A DNA stretch of 64,000 nucleotides from positions 24,612,058-24,676,057 of the forward strand of contig OZ005689.1 of the NCBI GenBank assembly GCA_963930775.1, in the 5' to 3' direction. Origin of the DNA: Cliona cf. orientalis. Lineage: Eukaryota; Porifera; Demospongiae; Clionaida; Clionaidae. The position numbers and the translations under genes were made by a program. Shown piece by piece: positions 44,754-57,064 of this stretch. A model generated the notes under the pieces. The model was not told where the DNA came from, searched no databases, and saw only the letters and a list, made by a program, of their open reading frames with translations. Within the stretch, counting starts at the first letter, position 1, and each line of letters starts with the position of its first letter.

Positions 44754-47700
44754 CACTCACATTTAAAACATTTTGAGTATGGGTCAACGCAAGAGTAGTT
44801 CAGCAAGTATAAAAGAGCCAGGTTTCCTAAGCCGATCTATGGCCAAAGAAGTTATGCATGGGTCACCTATGTCCCAGTTTAGATCTGCCATTCAACATTC
44901 AGTGTTTGTGTATGCGCTTCGTATTACATCACACTGAGGAATTTGCCAGGAATTGAAGGTTGAGGATGATGGGATCATGTATCAAACAACCGGGAGCATT
45001 CTACCAAGAAAATGATAGAAGGTATGCCGTGCAATTACGTAGCTTATATACTCCATGGTGTGGCCCTTGTAGAATAATATATAGTTGACTTCATGCTTCT
45101 ACCCTAGGTAGAAAGAAGGTAACAGCCAGTTTTATTGTGTGCCATTCGGTGTCACAGCCTATGTTGGTGGATGTAAGCATGACAATGTGTGTATGTCTGT
45201 TCTGTGCCAGCTGTGTATTATGATACTCAATTAAAGCCCACCTTGTGCACACATTCCCTTCATTCATGTGTGTTGCATACATTATAGTATTTACGTATGT
45301 TGAAATTTTCTCTCATCTTTTTAGGTCAATTTGCAACATTCTTTTGGTATATTTACTATGTATCTCCCTGATGGGCTTTGTAATGGGAAAGCCAACGCCA
45401 GAGATCCTGCCCTCATCACACTGGAGATCTGGGGGCATGCAGATCTCCCATGGCCAGTCTGGTAAGTATAAACTGAAACCTTGAGCTGGTGCGCTAATAC
45501 TCTAGAGCTGTTCAACTGATACACTATAATAATCATCTCTCTCTCACTCACACACATAAACACACATTCCCCTATCTCTGTCTCGCTTAGATTATTCATG
45601 TCCTGGATCTGCTGGCTTTTCTTATCGTTGTCTTTTGAATCATCGAATGGTGGATCTAACATCAGCTCCTCATCATTAATTTTAATTTCTACAATAATAT
45701 CGTAGATAATGCAGATCTATACTGTGTATATAATATAATATATATATACATGTTAATATTGATTGATCAAAATATTTTAGATCCTGTATAATTGGGTAAC
45801 TGGTTCTTCATGAATTCTGTATGTGTAAAGTCACGTGACTGTATAATAACATTACACAACAGTATACCAGTAACAGTGTGTATATATTATAATAATATTG
45901 TTACACAATGGTGGTAGCATAATGGTGTAACTTGCTGTTTGATGACATTGATAAGTATGTCAGCATAATATACTGAACACAAAGGAGACAGGAGATGAGA
46001 GCTCCAGTTATCCTGATTCCATGCATGGCTGCACTGCCTGTGTTTACAGGAAGAGTACTCTTGCACAAGTGGTCAATATGCTATTTCCAAGTGGGTCACA
46101 TAATCACTATTATAGTACATAATAGTGATCTGCTCTGCTAAGCATAATATACTCTAACAATATATATACCATTTCTGGGTAAACACCCATGCACTATGTT
46201 AAGTTTAGTCAAGTGAATGTACCTATAATATTTTAAATAAATAAATAATAATATGTAAGCACCTATAGAATATGTAGGGAATTGCAAAAGTGTGAGCTAT
46301 GTTAAAGCGCCCATCTTGGATACTACAGTTACTTTATAATACTATACTCATCTTTTAATACCTAATTTATATTGCCTCACCTCTATTGTATATATGCTGA
46401 GAATCGCCCTCATCACCTCTGTTTGCTGGTATACCATTTTCCCCCAGCTTTCATTCCAAAAATTGCCAGCCATGGAAACGCTAAGGATAAGAAGCCCTTC
46501 TATCCTACATGGCCCAGTACCATGGATCAAATAAAGAACGAGTGCTTAATCCATGGACCAAAGGAAACAGTGGAGCATTTGTCTTTGGCAGTGGGTGGGG
46601 TTGTGAGTGCGTCTGCTCCTGGAGAACTGCCTCGAAACGAGAAACAAGTGACCAATCTACGGCAACAAGCAAAGCTGAAAGGCAATCCATGTGGCCCAAG
46701 TGGGGAAGTTGATGATTTATTTGTTGTTATGCAGAGGGCCTACAGTGAAGATCCTGGGTCAAAGTTTATTCGTAGTATTCGTGCTGCTCCTGATCCAGCT
46801 ATTGTCCTTGCAGAAGATCATCAGATAGCTGATCTGGTAAGATTTTGCACTTCAAGTATCGAATTTGGGATTCTCACAGTTGATCCGACATTTTCTCTCG
46901 GCCAGTTTGATGTGACACCCATCACTTACCGCCACTTGTTACTAGCTACAAAAGGAATGAAAACACACCTGTTTTCTTAGGGCTAGTGCTTATTCACTAC
47001 CGAAAAACCTTTGCCACCTATTTATTTTTCGCATCTTCATTGGTTGGACTATCTAGCCAGTTAGAGGGGATCAGGGCATTTGGCACTAATGGGGAAAAGG
47101 CCCTTAGTGATGCATTTACTCATGAGTTTGGATTTTCTCAGCACTTGACGTGTTTCATACATGTGAGGAAGAATTTAGAAGATAAGCTCAGTGAGTGCAG
47201 CGTTCCGTCATCATTGTCGCAGCAAATCCTTGATGATATTTTCGGAAAAAGGTTAGGTGGTACATTTGTGGAGGGCATTGTTGATGCTTCTGATGATGCT
47301 GACTTTCAAAGTAAGCTTGAAAATTGCCTACGATCTTGGCGTAATTTTGAGGTGACAAGCACATGCAACCTTCAAAAGTTCATCGATTACTTAGTGAATA
47401 ACAAGGCTTCAGTCATACGTGATACCATGTTATGCCCTGTTAGAATGGAGTGTGGGTTAGGTTGCCCTCCAGACATCTTTACAACCAATGCGAGTGAAAG
47501 TGTGAATGCTATTCTAAAGCACAAACTTAGACTACAAGCAAAGTGAGCTTCCACAGTTCATAGACAAAGTAAAGGAAGTTATTGCAGAACAACAGCGAGA
47601 GGTAGAACGTGCGATCATCAATAGAGGAAAATACCGGTTTCGAGAACAGTACAAGTACCTGGAAATCTCCGAGATGAAGTGTTTTGCAATGAACTCAGAG

Positions 47701-49529
47701 CAGCGAAAGAAACATCTACAACAGTTGCAAAATGTACAGGTTTCTGATAGCTTCAATACTTCCTCACTTCCATCTAAGTCAACCTCACAAGAATGTACAC
47801 CTCAAACTCCATCCCTTTCTATGTCAGTGGAAGATGCTTCAGAACAGGTGAACATACCTCTCAACTGCTTGGAAGGTGTGTGGGCCAAAGCAAGTGAGCT
47901 AGTTAATACCAGCAATTGTTCCAGCACCTGGTCAAGAACCTGAAGCACGTATGGTGTTGAGTTACAGTGGCATGTCACCTCATATGGTTACACCAACCAA
48001 AGGAGGAGGATTCTCATGCGACTCAAATTGTCCAAACTGGAAGGCGATGGGAATTTGTTTGCATACAGTGGCAGTTGCTGAAGTCAACAAGAAATTGCAA
48101 CAATTCCTATCTAGCAAAAAGAAGAAGAAAGGTGTTAACTTCACCAAATTGCTGACTACAAGTATGCCTAAGGGTCGTGGGCGGAAGGGAAGTGTTGCTC
48201 CTCGAACACAGAAGCCTTCTCAGCCAATTACAACCAGAGTTGAGATGAATGCTTCCTCAGATACTCCTGTTGATTGTGCTGTGCCACCAACAGTTACTTG
48301 CCATGCGCATGAAGGTGGCTCGGTATTCATGCCAGGCTTCGCCCTCTCCACATTTCAGCATGGTACAATCACCTGTGCAGCAGTCACACTTGAATTTTTA
48401 CAGACCCTACACTACACCTTCCATGTACCAACCACCGTATCACCAAGGAGCTCACCATGAGGCAGGTAACCCATTTCAGACTCCCACACCGTATCAATCT
48501 TATTATCAGCCACCGGTGCCCTTCACTCTCACTTTCATATCGGGCAACATTAGCGTTTGCATTGGGTGCAAGAACAAGCACCCCAAATCTCCTAAACCGC
48601 CACAAGATCTGTGCATCAGGCATGAAGAATGGCGACAGTTTACTCCTCCAAGCTCAAGCACTCCACAATCCAAATTTGGAAACGTCTACTACCACTGTAG
48701 AAAAGAGTGCATTTGGATGCATTGCCCATACTTCACCTCAAATGATCTACAACTTCCTCCTGAGGTGGTATGCAACTTGACTGCAACTCATAAGCAAATG
48801 CTTCTCACAGAATTTGGACTGGCTATCTGATCATGACACTCTTTATTGTCACCTAACTAGCTAATGGGTATCTTATCAGTATCTCCATCTCCGAGTCAAT
48901 GTCATTAAAATTAATTTTGATTTAAGATTAAAATTTCAAAGCAACTTTTGACAATAATAATTATTATTATTAAGCTTATAAATATTACATATTGATTGAG
49001 TTTTCAATGATAATAGCATGACTATAGCTACTGTAGGCTAAGTCTTGTCAGTACGTGTCTTGCTTTCAATTTGTATTCGGTATTAACTATGTATAGGAGC
49101 TATACAATAACGCCATAGCATAATACGTACCTCTGATAACTCGACCATGGCCACTTAGTGTGTTACTGACGATAAGATCGGCACCCCTAAATAATTATCA
49201 AGTCTAACCAGTGACGTGGAGCTAGGCTCTTGAATATCCAAAGCCTGAGCTAGATACATGCGCTAGCCGCGTGCAGCTGACATGCTGTGCCTTCTCCGCT
49301 GAAGTTTATCCCCACGGTTGTGGATACAACTGTGACCCGCGCGTGCACTCGCACCGTGAATTGGCACCCAGCAATTGCGTCCGATTTGCGCATGCGCAGA
49401 TCCCACAACGCAGTCCAGTAGTCCAGTCCAGTGGTCCAGTCCAGTGAATAGATACACCCATAATTTTCCTATATTATAGCCTCTTGTGACCTAGAGCTCC
49501 AAATGAGTTTGGGAGGGGTTATATAAACT

Positions 49530-49800
49530 GCAGGCTGTCACTAGCCTCGTCTTTTATTAGAAGGTCTTTAGGCTGGTCTGTCATGATCACATGCATGTGG
49601 TTAGTGCTACGTTTATAAATTGAGTGTGCATAATTCGTCACAACCGGAAGTTTACCCGGAAATGTATGATTACGTGGGTAGTCATCACTGGCTTCATGTG
49701 GCTTGTACTTGCATGCACCTGCGATCATAAGTCAAGATGAAAATTTGCCTTGATTGTGTGATTCTTTCCTTGAAGGCACTTGATCCTTGTAGCAAATGGA
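49530..49800 (+). repeat. direct repeat, copy 1
   Basis: GGCTGTCACTAGCCTCGT through ACAACCGGAAGT to CTTGATTGTGTGATTCT matches 50940-51175 in the same orientation with many substitutions. Non-coding. Confidence 0.7.
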
Positions 49801-50123
49801 TTAGTATATAATTTGCACACGCCCCTTTTCCGTTGGACGTACAGTATAGTGGGATTGAGATTGCCATCAGAGATTGAAGTACAGGGCATATGGCAGTGAC
49901 TACCCCTTGTTTAGAACATGATTTACCCAGTGGGATATGGATAAGTTCACGTATCGATATGTTTGTTGGGCCACTCCAAATGAGAATGTAGTTTCCCGTC
50001 CGCCGCCCCTCTCTGATGCTACTGCTTTATTTGAACATTATGCCCATTATTTAGCTAGCTAGGAGCAGTACTGCTTCATGAATAATGTTCTTTGAAGCTA
50101 GCTAGCCACGGTGATGTGTGTTC

Positions 50124-50605
50124 TAGTCTCGCGCGCCAGCCCCTCCTACGCAAAAAGGGAGAAAGGGTCTGGTAAGTAACGTACCATCCGCTTGTCCCCG
50201 TGGAATGCACATGACATCATAGAACGTGACATCATTAACCGCAAACATCACGACCAGACAAGAATGAAGTAATAACTTCTAGCTATTTCTCCTTCAATGA
50301 CATTATAGCCTAACTCAGCGCTTGCTGTCTTCACTGCGTCCTCGAGCTTCTCCATCGTTCCTGCCAAGATAGCGCGTGACTAGTCTCGCAGGCCAGCCTC
50401 TCTTACGAGTGACCACGAACTTTATTGTATACGCATACAATTTAAGCAGCTACTTCGTGCATTGCGTACGTCCCAGATGGTCATGTGACTAGATACTGCC
50501 ATTTCATTGGTAGTTCATATAGCCTACACGGGGACAAGCAGATGGTATGTTATTTACCAGACCCTTTCTCCCTTTTTGCGTAAGAGGGGCTGGCGCGCGA
50601 GACTA
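50124..50605. mobile_element. MITE, 482 bp, ~78 bp TIRs
   Basis: TAGTCTCGCGCGCCAGCCCC through AAAAAGGGAGAAAGGGTCTGG to CTTGTCCCCGTG at the left is mirrored at the right. An extra partial end copy lies at about 50380-50408. Confidence 0.85.
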
Positions 50606-50939
50606 GTACTGTACCTAGCTTTCATGACAATAATGCCGCTTCTTGCCAAGGTGCTGCTTTCAGCGCGCACTAGCTAGCAGTAGGGCTGGCTAGGCCTAGC
50701 TTGGCACATTATGCTCAAAATTTGATCTATTATGCTATGCTCCTATGCACCATGAACCACATTATTTTGCTCGCTAGTCCTACTCATGCTGCTCATTAGT
50801 GACCTTTGACGTGATCACATGATCTATCACGTGTCCAAAGTTGAGTGACTTTTTCTCGATTTAAAGACACACTTCACTTCGGGACTATATAATATTGTAG
50901 TAATGCTTGAGAGGATCGAGGGTAAGGGCTGAACAGCAA

Positions 50940-51175
50940 GCTGTCACTAGCCTCGTTTTTTATTTGAAGGCCTTAGGGTGATCTGTCACGATAGCATGGT
51001 TGGTGCTACATTTATAATAATTGACTGCAGCAATCATTACAACCGGAAGTATACCCAAAAATGTCTGATTTCAGTGATAGTCATCTACTTGCATCTGTGA
51101 TCGACCGCTAATTAAGACGAAGATTGGTCTTGATTGCATGATTCTCTCCTTGAAGGTTGCTTGACCACTTGATCA
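50940..51175 (+). repeat. direct repeat, copy 2
   Basis: See 49530-49800. About 1.4 kb apart, with the 50124-50605 MITE between them. Confidence 0.7.
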
Positions 51176-51491
51176 AGCTGAGTGCTACAGTTGGTTGAAC
51201 TTCACGTGTTTTCTTGGCTTACATTCCTAACGAGTACTTAGGTCAGGAAAATGGCATGAGCTTAATAATGAATATGCACTTATAAGCGAGATGCGCCTAA
51301 TAATGAGAATTTAGGGTATTTCCATAGCTGCAAGGTGTGCTAATGCTTCTTTCAGTCTAATAAGAATTATGGTGAGAGCATTCACCACAATTATAAGGCA
51401 TGCTGCTACTTACTCTGTCCATTAATTACCATAACTTGGGAAATTTTTGTTCTTTAAAAAAGCATACTCTGCCTCATGCCATGCCACAGCC

Positions 51492-51758
51492 AGAGTTTCA
51501 TCTAGTGATTGAGGTGGAAGCATGATAAATGAGTGGACGTATTTAGCACGCCAAGTTCTTGGGACGTATTTATAGGAGAATTTCTTTAATTCCTCCAGGC
51601 CAGATGGTTTCAGGTAGTTTTTGATCAAAAACAAATGCTAGTGGTTTGATTTGGTGACTTATTGGGATATTTTGATGCTTAATTTAATTAAATTCAAATT
51701 CTTAGGGGGGAAGGTTCCCCCCAGTCCTCCACCCCTCCCCCCCACTGGATGAAACCTG
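51492..51758. mobile_element. non-autonomous element, 267 bp, 6-bp target duplication ACAGCC
   Basis: Ends AGAGTTTCATCTAGTG and CACTGGATGAAACCTG are inverted. ACAGCC lies outside both ends (51486-51491, 51759-51764). Shares sequence along its whole length with 59053-59310. Confidence 0.8.
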
Positions 51759-52425
51759 ACAGCCTAGGCATGAGGTGAAAGAGTTTCTGCAATCTTACTG
51801 TTATATTCACTCTCTTCCAGGTTCCTAGTCTCTCTTTCACCTCTGAACAAGATCACTAAGATGCACTCTAGCCATTCGTAAAGGTTTACTGGCATGCAAT
51901 CAAATATTTACATGTACCTGCATGCATCCCATAGCTACTCAAAAACAAGTGTAAGGGATAGTGGATGTGATAAGTTATTGCTACAGATCTGTATAATATA
52001 ATTACACTATACTGATTCTCCCGTGGCCACCCATTTATAGGTGGGATTTAGCATCCCCCCCCCCACCCATGCTAGATTCTACCTGTATACATGGGTGGAC
52101 CACTGTTTTTTTAGCATACCTATTTGCTTTCATATCTGCCTTCTATAAGTAGGGATGGCCCTGATATGCCATATATGTGATACAAAACAAAAAATTAATA
52201 TTAATAACTCAGAGCAAAAAAGTTTAAGATTTTTTACTTACGTATATTCATAATCTACGCCATATATCAAGCCCTGAAATATCCAAGGTACATGTACATG
52301 TACATGTACATGTATGCCTGAACTAGCTGTTTTTAAAATTGTTTATCACCACTCACCTTGGTTCGAGTATAAATCCACTCTGTTTTGAAGCGTGCACATC
52401 TGTGTCATGCCAGTTTTGTTATCAC

Positions 52426-52546
52426 AAGTGTAAAAAAACAATTAAATAAAATTGAAGAATGAAATAGATTATCTCTTGTTTGTGTACTTTTTTATCCTGC
52501 CATTCCTACGTCATTCTTCAATTTTATTCAGTTGTTTTTTATACTT
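52426..52546. repeat. foldback element, ~120 bp
   Basis: AAGTGTAAAAAAACAATTAA...ATTGAAGAATGA pairs with TCATTCTTCAAT...TTGTTTTTTATACTT. Confidence 0.75.
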
Positions 52547-52803
52547 GTTTCTGTTCTTTTTCTTATTGTAGTTAGTGTAATTTATCAATGCCATCGTATC
52601 ACAACTTCTGTCCAGTATAATTAAGTGGAAGCTTAATGGGAGGTATCAAAATTCGTAACCACGCCCCTCATTAACATGCATTCATATGCCTATAATAGTA
52701 TTATTTAGGCGGCCCATGAGTCTCCGCTTAGGGAGAGTTTTAAGTTTTATTGTTGGCAGCAGCTACATGTAGCTCAGTACCCGGCATAATTTTATGATTT
52801 GTA

Positions 52804-52990
52804 CGTTACCGCTCCTCGAGCCTTGTTGGAGCCTTCGTATGATAGTATGATATCTATGATCGATCCAGCGGAGTACTAGCGCTGCACGCGCTAGCGAATA
52901 GCTCACCTATGCCTAGCGCCTTACCGCTCCTCGAGCCTTGCACCTTCATATCCATGATCGATCCAGCGCTCCGCTGCACGCGTTAGTAGC
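52804..52990 (+). repeat. imperfect tandem duplication, ~115 bp
   Basis: TTACCGCTCCTCGAGCCTTG, ATGATCGATCCAGCG and GCTGCACGCG occur twice in the same order. Confidence 0.75.
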
Positions 52991-53871
52991 TAGCTTGCGA
53001 TCTCCTAGTGTGCGGCCAGGCGCTGTCACATGACTTCACCATGGCAACACATTCCGAGCATGCGCATTATATCACAAAATGGCGTTATCAGATACACCCA
53101 ATCGTTAATGCGCCGTACACATCCACTATTACGTAACTGTCGAGATAACGCCAAACTAGCGTGCCACTGCACTGCGTGCTACAAAATAGAGTGGATTTAT
53201 ATGAGAAGTAAGGTGAGAGGTCCAGACAGTCTTGAGCTACGGTTAGCCCTGGAAATGAGAAAGAAAGAAAGAATGAGAAATGGCCATTTTTTTGAACATC
53301 TGGTTCTCGCATACAATTGATTTGATGAATGATCTTGGTCTTGTTAGATAAATAATTTGCTGGAGATTCTGATTTTCACACTTAGAAAATTTACAAAACT
53401 ACTAATTTTGAGATATTTGGGTATTTGTACTGTATTACATATATGGCATATCCGGGCCATCCCTACTTATAGAGTCTACCGACTCTATGATGATATAATA
53501 TTAATAATATACATGTGTAAGTTAATATTAAACTATACATTTCCCTCCTTTTTTGATCTTTATAGGTAGCTAGCTACAATAGATTGTGCTCAGTTAATGA
53601 CTATAGCTAGCTGTCCAGATCTGGTGATTTTTGTGCTTACAGGTGATGACGACAGACAGACACAACCGATCATATTACCCCTTGCGGGCAATCATTATTG
53701 TTTTTAATACTTGTGTATATAGGAAGGATATAATACATGTACATGTATATGGCAGGAAATAGCGTAAGGGTACACTAATTCCCTCCCATACTTATAGGTG
53801 GAAAATAACATAGGGATACTCTACCATGAATCTAGCAATGGCGGGAATTAGTGCATACATGTACATGTAGG
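52991..53871. other. no gene supported
   Basis: A 96-codon ORF (53030-53320) has no recognised domain. AT-rich DNA and short ACATGTACATGT runs follow. Confidence 0.4.
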
Positions 53872-54062
53872 TACCGTAAATCGCGAATATTTCGTGTCTA
53901 AAATATTTCATGCGATAAATTTTCGTGTTAAATAATTTTCGGACAAAGGACCCTGTACCGCATTATCGTTAATATTGCGCATGTATTTTCGTGTGTTTAA
54001 TTTTCGCACAAGCCAGGCTGTCCGAAAATATTTTAACAATGAAATATTCGCGATTTACGGTA
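53872..54062. mobile_element. MITE, 191 bp, TA-flanked
   Basis: TACCGTAAATCGCGAATATTT at the left is the reverse complement of the right end AAATATTCGCGATTTACGGTA. The end fragment at 11746-11800 belongs to the same family. Confidence 0.85.
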
Positions 54063-54409
54063 TGTGCTATTCTTCTTAACCCAAACCTGAACCTCCCACC
54101 CTTGTGTCACATTTCCTGTTTAGCACCATGTTGTTTAATGTACGCTACGCTATTTTCTACCTAGGTATAGGAGAAGAATAGCGTACCTGTAAACTACATG
54201 TATTTCCAGCAATAGTTTGGCTTGTAATAGGTGGGTTTAGTGTACCCCTATGCTATTACCCCCTCCAAATATAGGAGCACTATTATAATAATATAGGAGG
54301 GAATTAGCGTAGCATGTACTGTCACTGACTCATGGAAACATGCTGGTGACACATTCTACAGTCAATGATAGCTCTTGTGCTTTGAGAATTGCAATTCCTC
54401 TGTATTTAG

Positions 54410-54476
54410 CAGGAAATTGAGCCCCAAAGTGGGGGGTGGGCCGACATTCCGTAGTGGGCCCTCTTTCGCGAGGGTA
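54410..54476 (+). repeat. dispersed repeat fragment
   Basis: The left part matches 44314-44380. The right part GGGCCCTCTTTCGCGAGGGTA is identical to 58037-58057. Confidence 0.7.
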
Positions 54477-54499
54477 CAGTATCATTAACCCTCAGTGCA

Positions 54500-54614
54500 G
54501 ACGCTTCGGGCACAGTTGCAAGAACATTCATCACCGCTACCACCTTCCTAGCTCAACTCATTGGCAAGATTCGATGGATGAAGCCGGCAACAGTGGCTTT
54601 TTTCAACTCTAAGG
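54500..54614 (+). CDS. possible isolated exon, unknown
   Basis: One frame is open from an acceptor-like ACCCTCAG to the donor TCTAAG/GTAAGC and reads FITATTFLAQLIGKIRWMKP. No partner exon found; may be chance. Confidence 0.15.
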
Positions 54615-54852
54615 GTAAGCGTGCAACATACATGTACAATGTTGTATTTGTACGTCAAGTCATGCTACCACTAACCTGGAAAAGTCAAGAAGCTTAGCAT
54701 CAGCAAATGCCGCCAAAACTGGTGAACAAAGCGTTTTCAGCAAAATCTAGCAGTACATGTGTTTAAAACTTTACAAATTAAGCTGCATTTTGGACTTGCA
54801 AACAAGATATATAGCAGCTACATGTAGCTTGGTAACAGACACACTACCACAA

Positions 54853-55499
54853 CCCTAAACGAAATCTTATGCATGTAACATGCATGTTACTAGCACTTAC
54901 ATGCATGTTGACCCAAACATGCCTGTAACATGAATGTTATATTCATGTGTAGTGTATGTCAAGACAACATGCATGTTACACTAGGGGCAAAATGCATGTT
55001 TTATGCATGTCAAAATAAGGGTAGCATGCACAGCGCATACGTAGCAGGAGTAACAGGCATATACATGTAACAGGCAAGTGGCATGCATGTTTCATGTGAC
55101 ATGACATGTCTGATGCATGTTGAAAAAAGTATGTGAAAGTATATCATATAGGTATTTGTTCTGAATCTCTCGACGTTTAAATGTATGCTGACCCCATCCC
55201 ACCTAGATCTATATGCGTAAATGTACGTGTACATAGATGAGGAAAGCGATTTTTAACTTCTCAGTGGCCTGTTTTAATCCTTTGTTGTTTTATGCATGTT
55301 ACATGCATGTCATGAAACATGCATGTAGCATGCATGAAAAACTTCCCAAATTCATGCACGTTACATGAAACATGCGTGCTACATGCATGTAGATACAAAT
55401 GGAACCTGCATATAACATGCGCCAAGGTGAGTGCATATCATCACCTGCATGAAATATGCATGTAACATGCATGTTACATGCACAAGATTTCGTATAGGG
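54853..55499. mobile_element. 647-bp TIR element filled with ATGCATGT palindromes
   Basis: TIRs CCCTAAACGAAATCTTATGC and, in reverse complement, CCCTATACGAAATCTTGTGC. The interior repeats ACATGCATGT and CATGCATG many times, often as TGTAACATGCATGTTACA. Confidence 0.8.
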
Positions 55500-55565
55500 A
55501 ACCCTTGCGCATGCACCGAGAGATGCATGGTTGAATGCCCCAACTAAGAGCTAGCAACTATAGTA

Positions 55566-55655
55566 TTTATTTGAATACTAGCCGTGGCTACTATTAATTT
55601 TAGCCTTGCTGGAGTGTGGCTACTAATCGAGGGCGGCTAGGGCAGCTTTTATTAA
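55566..55655 (+). repeat. copy of GGCTACTATTAATTT repeat
   Basis: GTGGCTACTATTAATTTTAGC through GCTACTAATCGAGGG matches the core of the MITE at 60320-60420, here without its ends. Confidence 0.7.
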
Positions 55656-55937
55656 TTTTGGAGTGATACTCTCCTGGTATCTGAAACTGCTTTGTTCTCC
55701 AAGAAGCTATACACAAAATTTTGATTTCCTGATTTACATATGTGGAAGCACATGCAAATGATTTTTCACAAGTACACAGTGAGAATAATTGTTTCAGTTT
55801 GGTGGTTATTTCTGAGCTATTACATGTATGTGACAAACGGTCAGCTTCTGTATCTAGACAAACCCTGCTGTTAGTGAGTACGAGAGGGTGGTAGGGTGGG
55901 GGGCCAGCGATGCAGTGCCACATTCTACTCTGCGCAT

Positions 55938-56582
55938 TTAAGGCCTGGGTCAATGTAGAATTAACTACTTATGTTGCTACTTTTATGACATATAGCAATG
56001 TATAAATAAATTCTATAAGCATGATTAAGTAGTCATATGATAGAGTAGACTTAGCAGTTCTGAAAAATCCTAATTAGATTAGCTAATTAGTAAACAAATG
56101 ACGTCACCAAAGCAATGACATCACCCGCTTTAGTAACATAAATCGATGGAGGCGGAGATCAAAATCACCCCTGATGGGCACCACACTCACACAGATGGTT
56201 TATATCAATGTAAACTTACTGACAACTGAAGGGGGTTCCAGTAGGTAGGCCAGAACAGTCGAAGCCTATATCTCCCCGCTCTTCGAGGTCGTCAGAGGGA
56301 CACGTTCACGATAACTACTCGGCGGTTTTATAACTTCCAACTTTCCCCCGCCGTATCTAACGTTTAATCATAGTAATTCAACTCATCCTACACTAAATAA
56401 GTCTGTCAAGCGGCTGTAAGACCTCCGCCTCGAACGCTCTCTACTTTACCAACTATCTAGCTAGCTATACTGCAATGTATCACATGACTTTACACTACTA
56501 TAAATGGGGCGTGGTCACGTGCGCTTGACGTTCGGTGTGCGCTATTTGGAATATCGCGTTCTGTACTGGACCCAGGCCTTAA
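55938..56582. mobile_element. TIR element, 645 bp
   Basis: Ends TTAAGGCCTGGGTC(A) and GACCCAGGCCTTAA are inverted. Flanks are weakly alike (CTGCGCAT / CTACGCGG). Non-coding interior. Confidence 0.65.
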
Positions 56583-56672
56583 CTACGCGGAGTAGCGATG
56601 GTGTTGGCTATCACTTTGAATCATAAAAAAGATTCCTATATAACAAGTATGTTTGATATCACAATCATGGGA

Positions 56673-57064
56673 TACCGTAGAAACTGGTTGTTAAGCGCTG
56701 CTCGCTGTTAAGCGCATACTTTTTATTAAGTGCATAGTTTTGTGCAAGCTTTACCGCTCTTTGTTAGGCGCATATGCCCAGCAAGCCAGCTGAATGACGA
56801 GCGATCGGTTACATGAGCCCAGAAAGAAGGCTAGAACTAGGCTGGAGAAGAAAACGTTGAGAATTACGCTCTCTGGTCGCTTCTTGGCCACCGTTGTAGG
56901 CCTTTCTACCCTCGACACGTTCTTTACGCACGCCCCACCTACCGTATTTTAGCACTTTTAATTAAGCGCATGCTTCTTATTAAGCGCATACTTTTTGTTA
57001 AGCACATATTTTCTTGCTGCCGCGTGTTATAAGCGCATGCGCTTAACAACCAGTTTCTACGGTA
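56673..57064. mobile_element. MITE with CCGTAGAAACTGGTTGTTAAGCGC ends, TA-flanked
   Basis: Both ends carry CCGTAGAAACTGGTTGTTAA followed by AAGCGCAT repeats. TA lies outside. Same design as 1893-2445, but with a different interior and a G/A-shifted TIR core. Confidence 0.8.

Larger units (their letters stand above)
41757..48830 (+). pseudogene. MULE transposase with SWIM finger, multi-exon, frameshifted
   Basis: Exons in consistent phase: 41757-41768, 41948-42087, 43403-43461, 43732-44169, then 44816 to about 45021 (with an in-frame TGA at 44936), about 45327-45469, and from 46450. The DNA-binding part has acidic SDDDDDPSQP and cysteine/histidine residues. The transposase core includes FGILTVDPTFSLGQFDVTP (first catalytic Asp), IRAFGTNGEKAL, LTCFIHVRKN and FTTNASESVNAILKHK. 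The SWIM site is FSCDSNCPNWKAMGICLHT. The C-terminal module has CIGCKNKH...HCRKECIWMHCPYF and ends at TGA 48828-48830. Frame changes lie near 46970, 47535, 47935 and 48430, so this copy is inactive. Intron DNA 45.5-46.37 kb shows nothing else. Confidence 0.85.
41513..49459 (+). mobile_element. Mutator-like element (MULE), 7.9 kb, exact 9-bp target duplication
   Basis: ATAATTTTC occurs directly outside both ends (41504-41512 and 49460-49468). The TIRs begin GGGT(T/GT)ATCTATTCACTGG and continue with alternating ACTGGACTGGACC units to TGTGGGATCTGCGCATGCGC, about 90 bp. A 9-bp duplication is diagnostic of Mutator-type transposition, and the gene inside encodes a MULE-type transposase with a SWIM finger. 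Confidence 0.9.

Noticed and set aside
46400..49450. MULE gene as a functional host gene
   Set aside because: At least four frame changes, TIRs and a target duplication show an inactive element copy.
53030..53320. 96-codon ORF as a gene
   Set aside because: No domain, no splice context, adjacent to GC-rich duplicated non-coding DNA.
55600..55953. 117-codon minus ORF
   Set aside because: Cysteine-containing but no recognised motif; part overlaps a dispersed repeat.
56100..56580. Possible structured RNA gene in a GC-richer stretch
   Set aside because: It lies inside a TIR element and no tRNA, snRNA or rRNA signature could be found.
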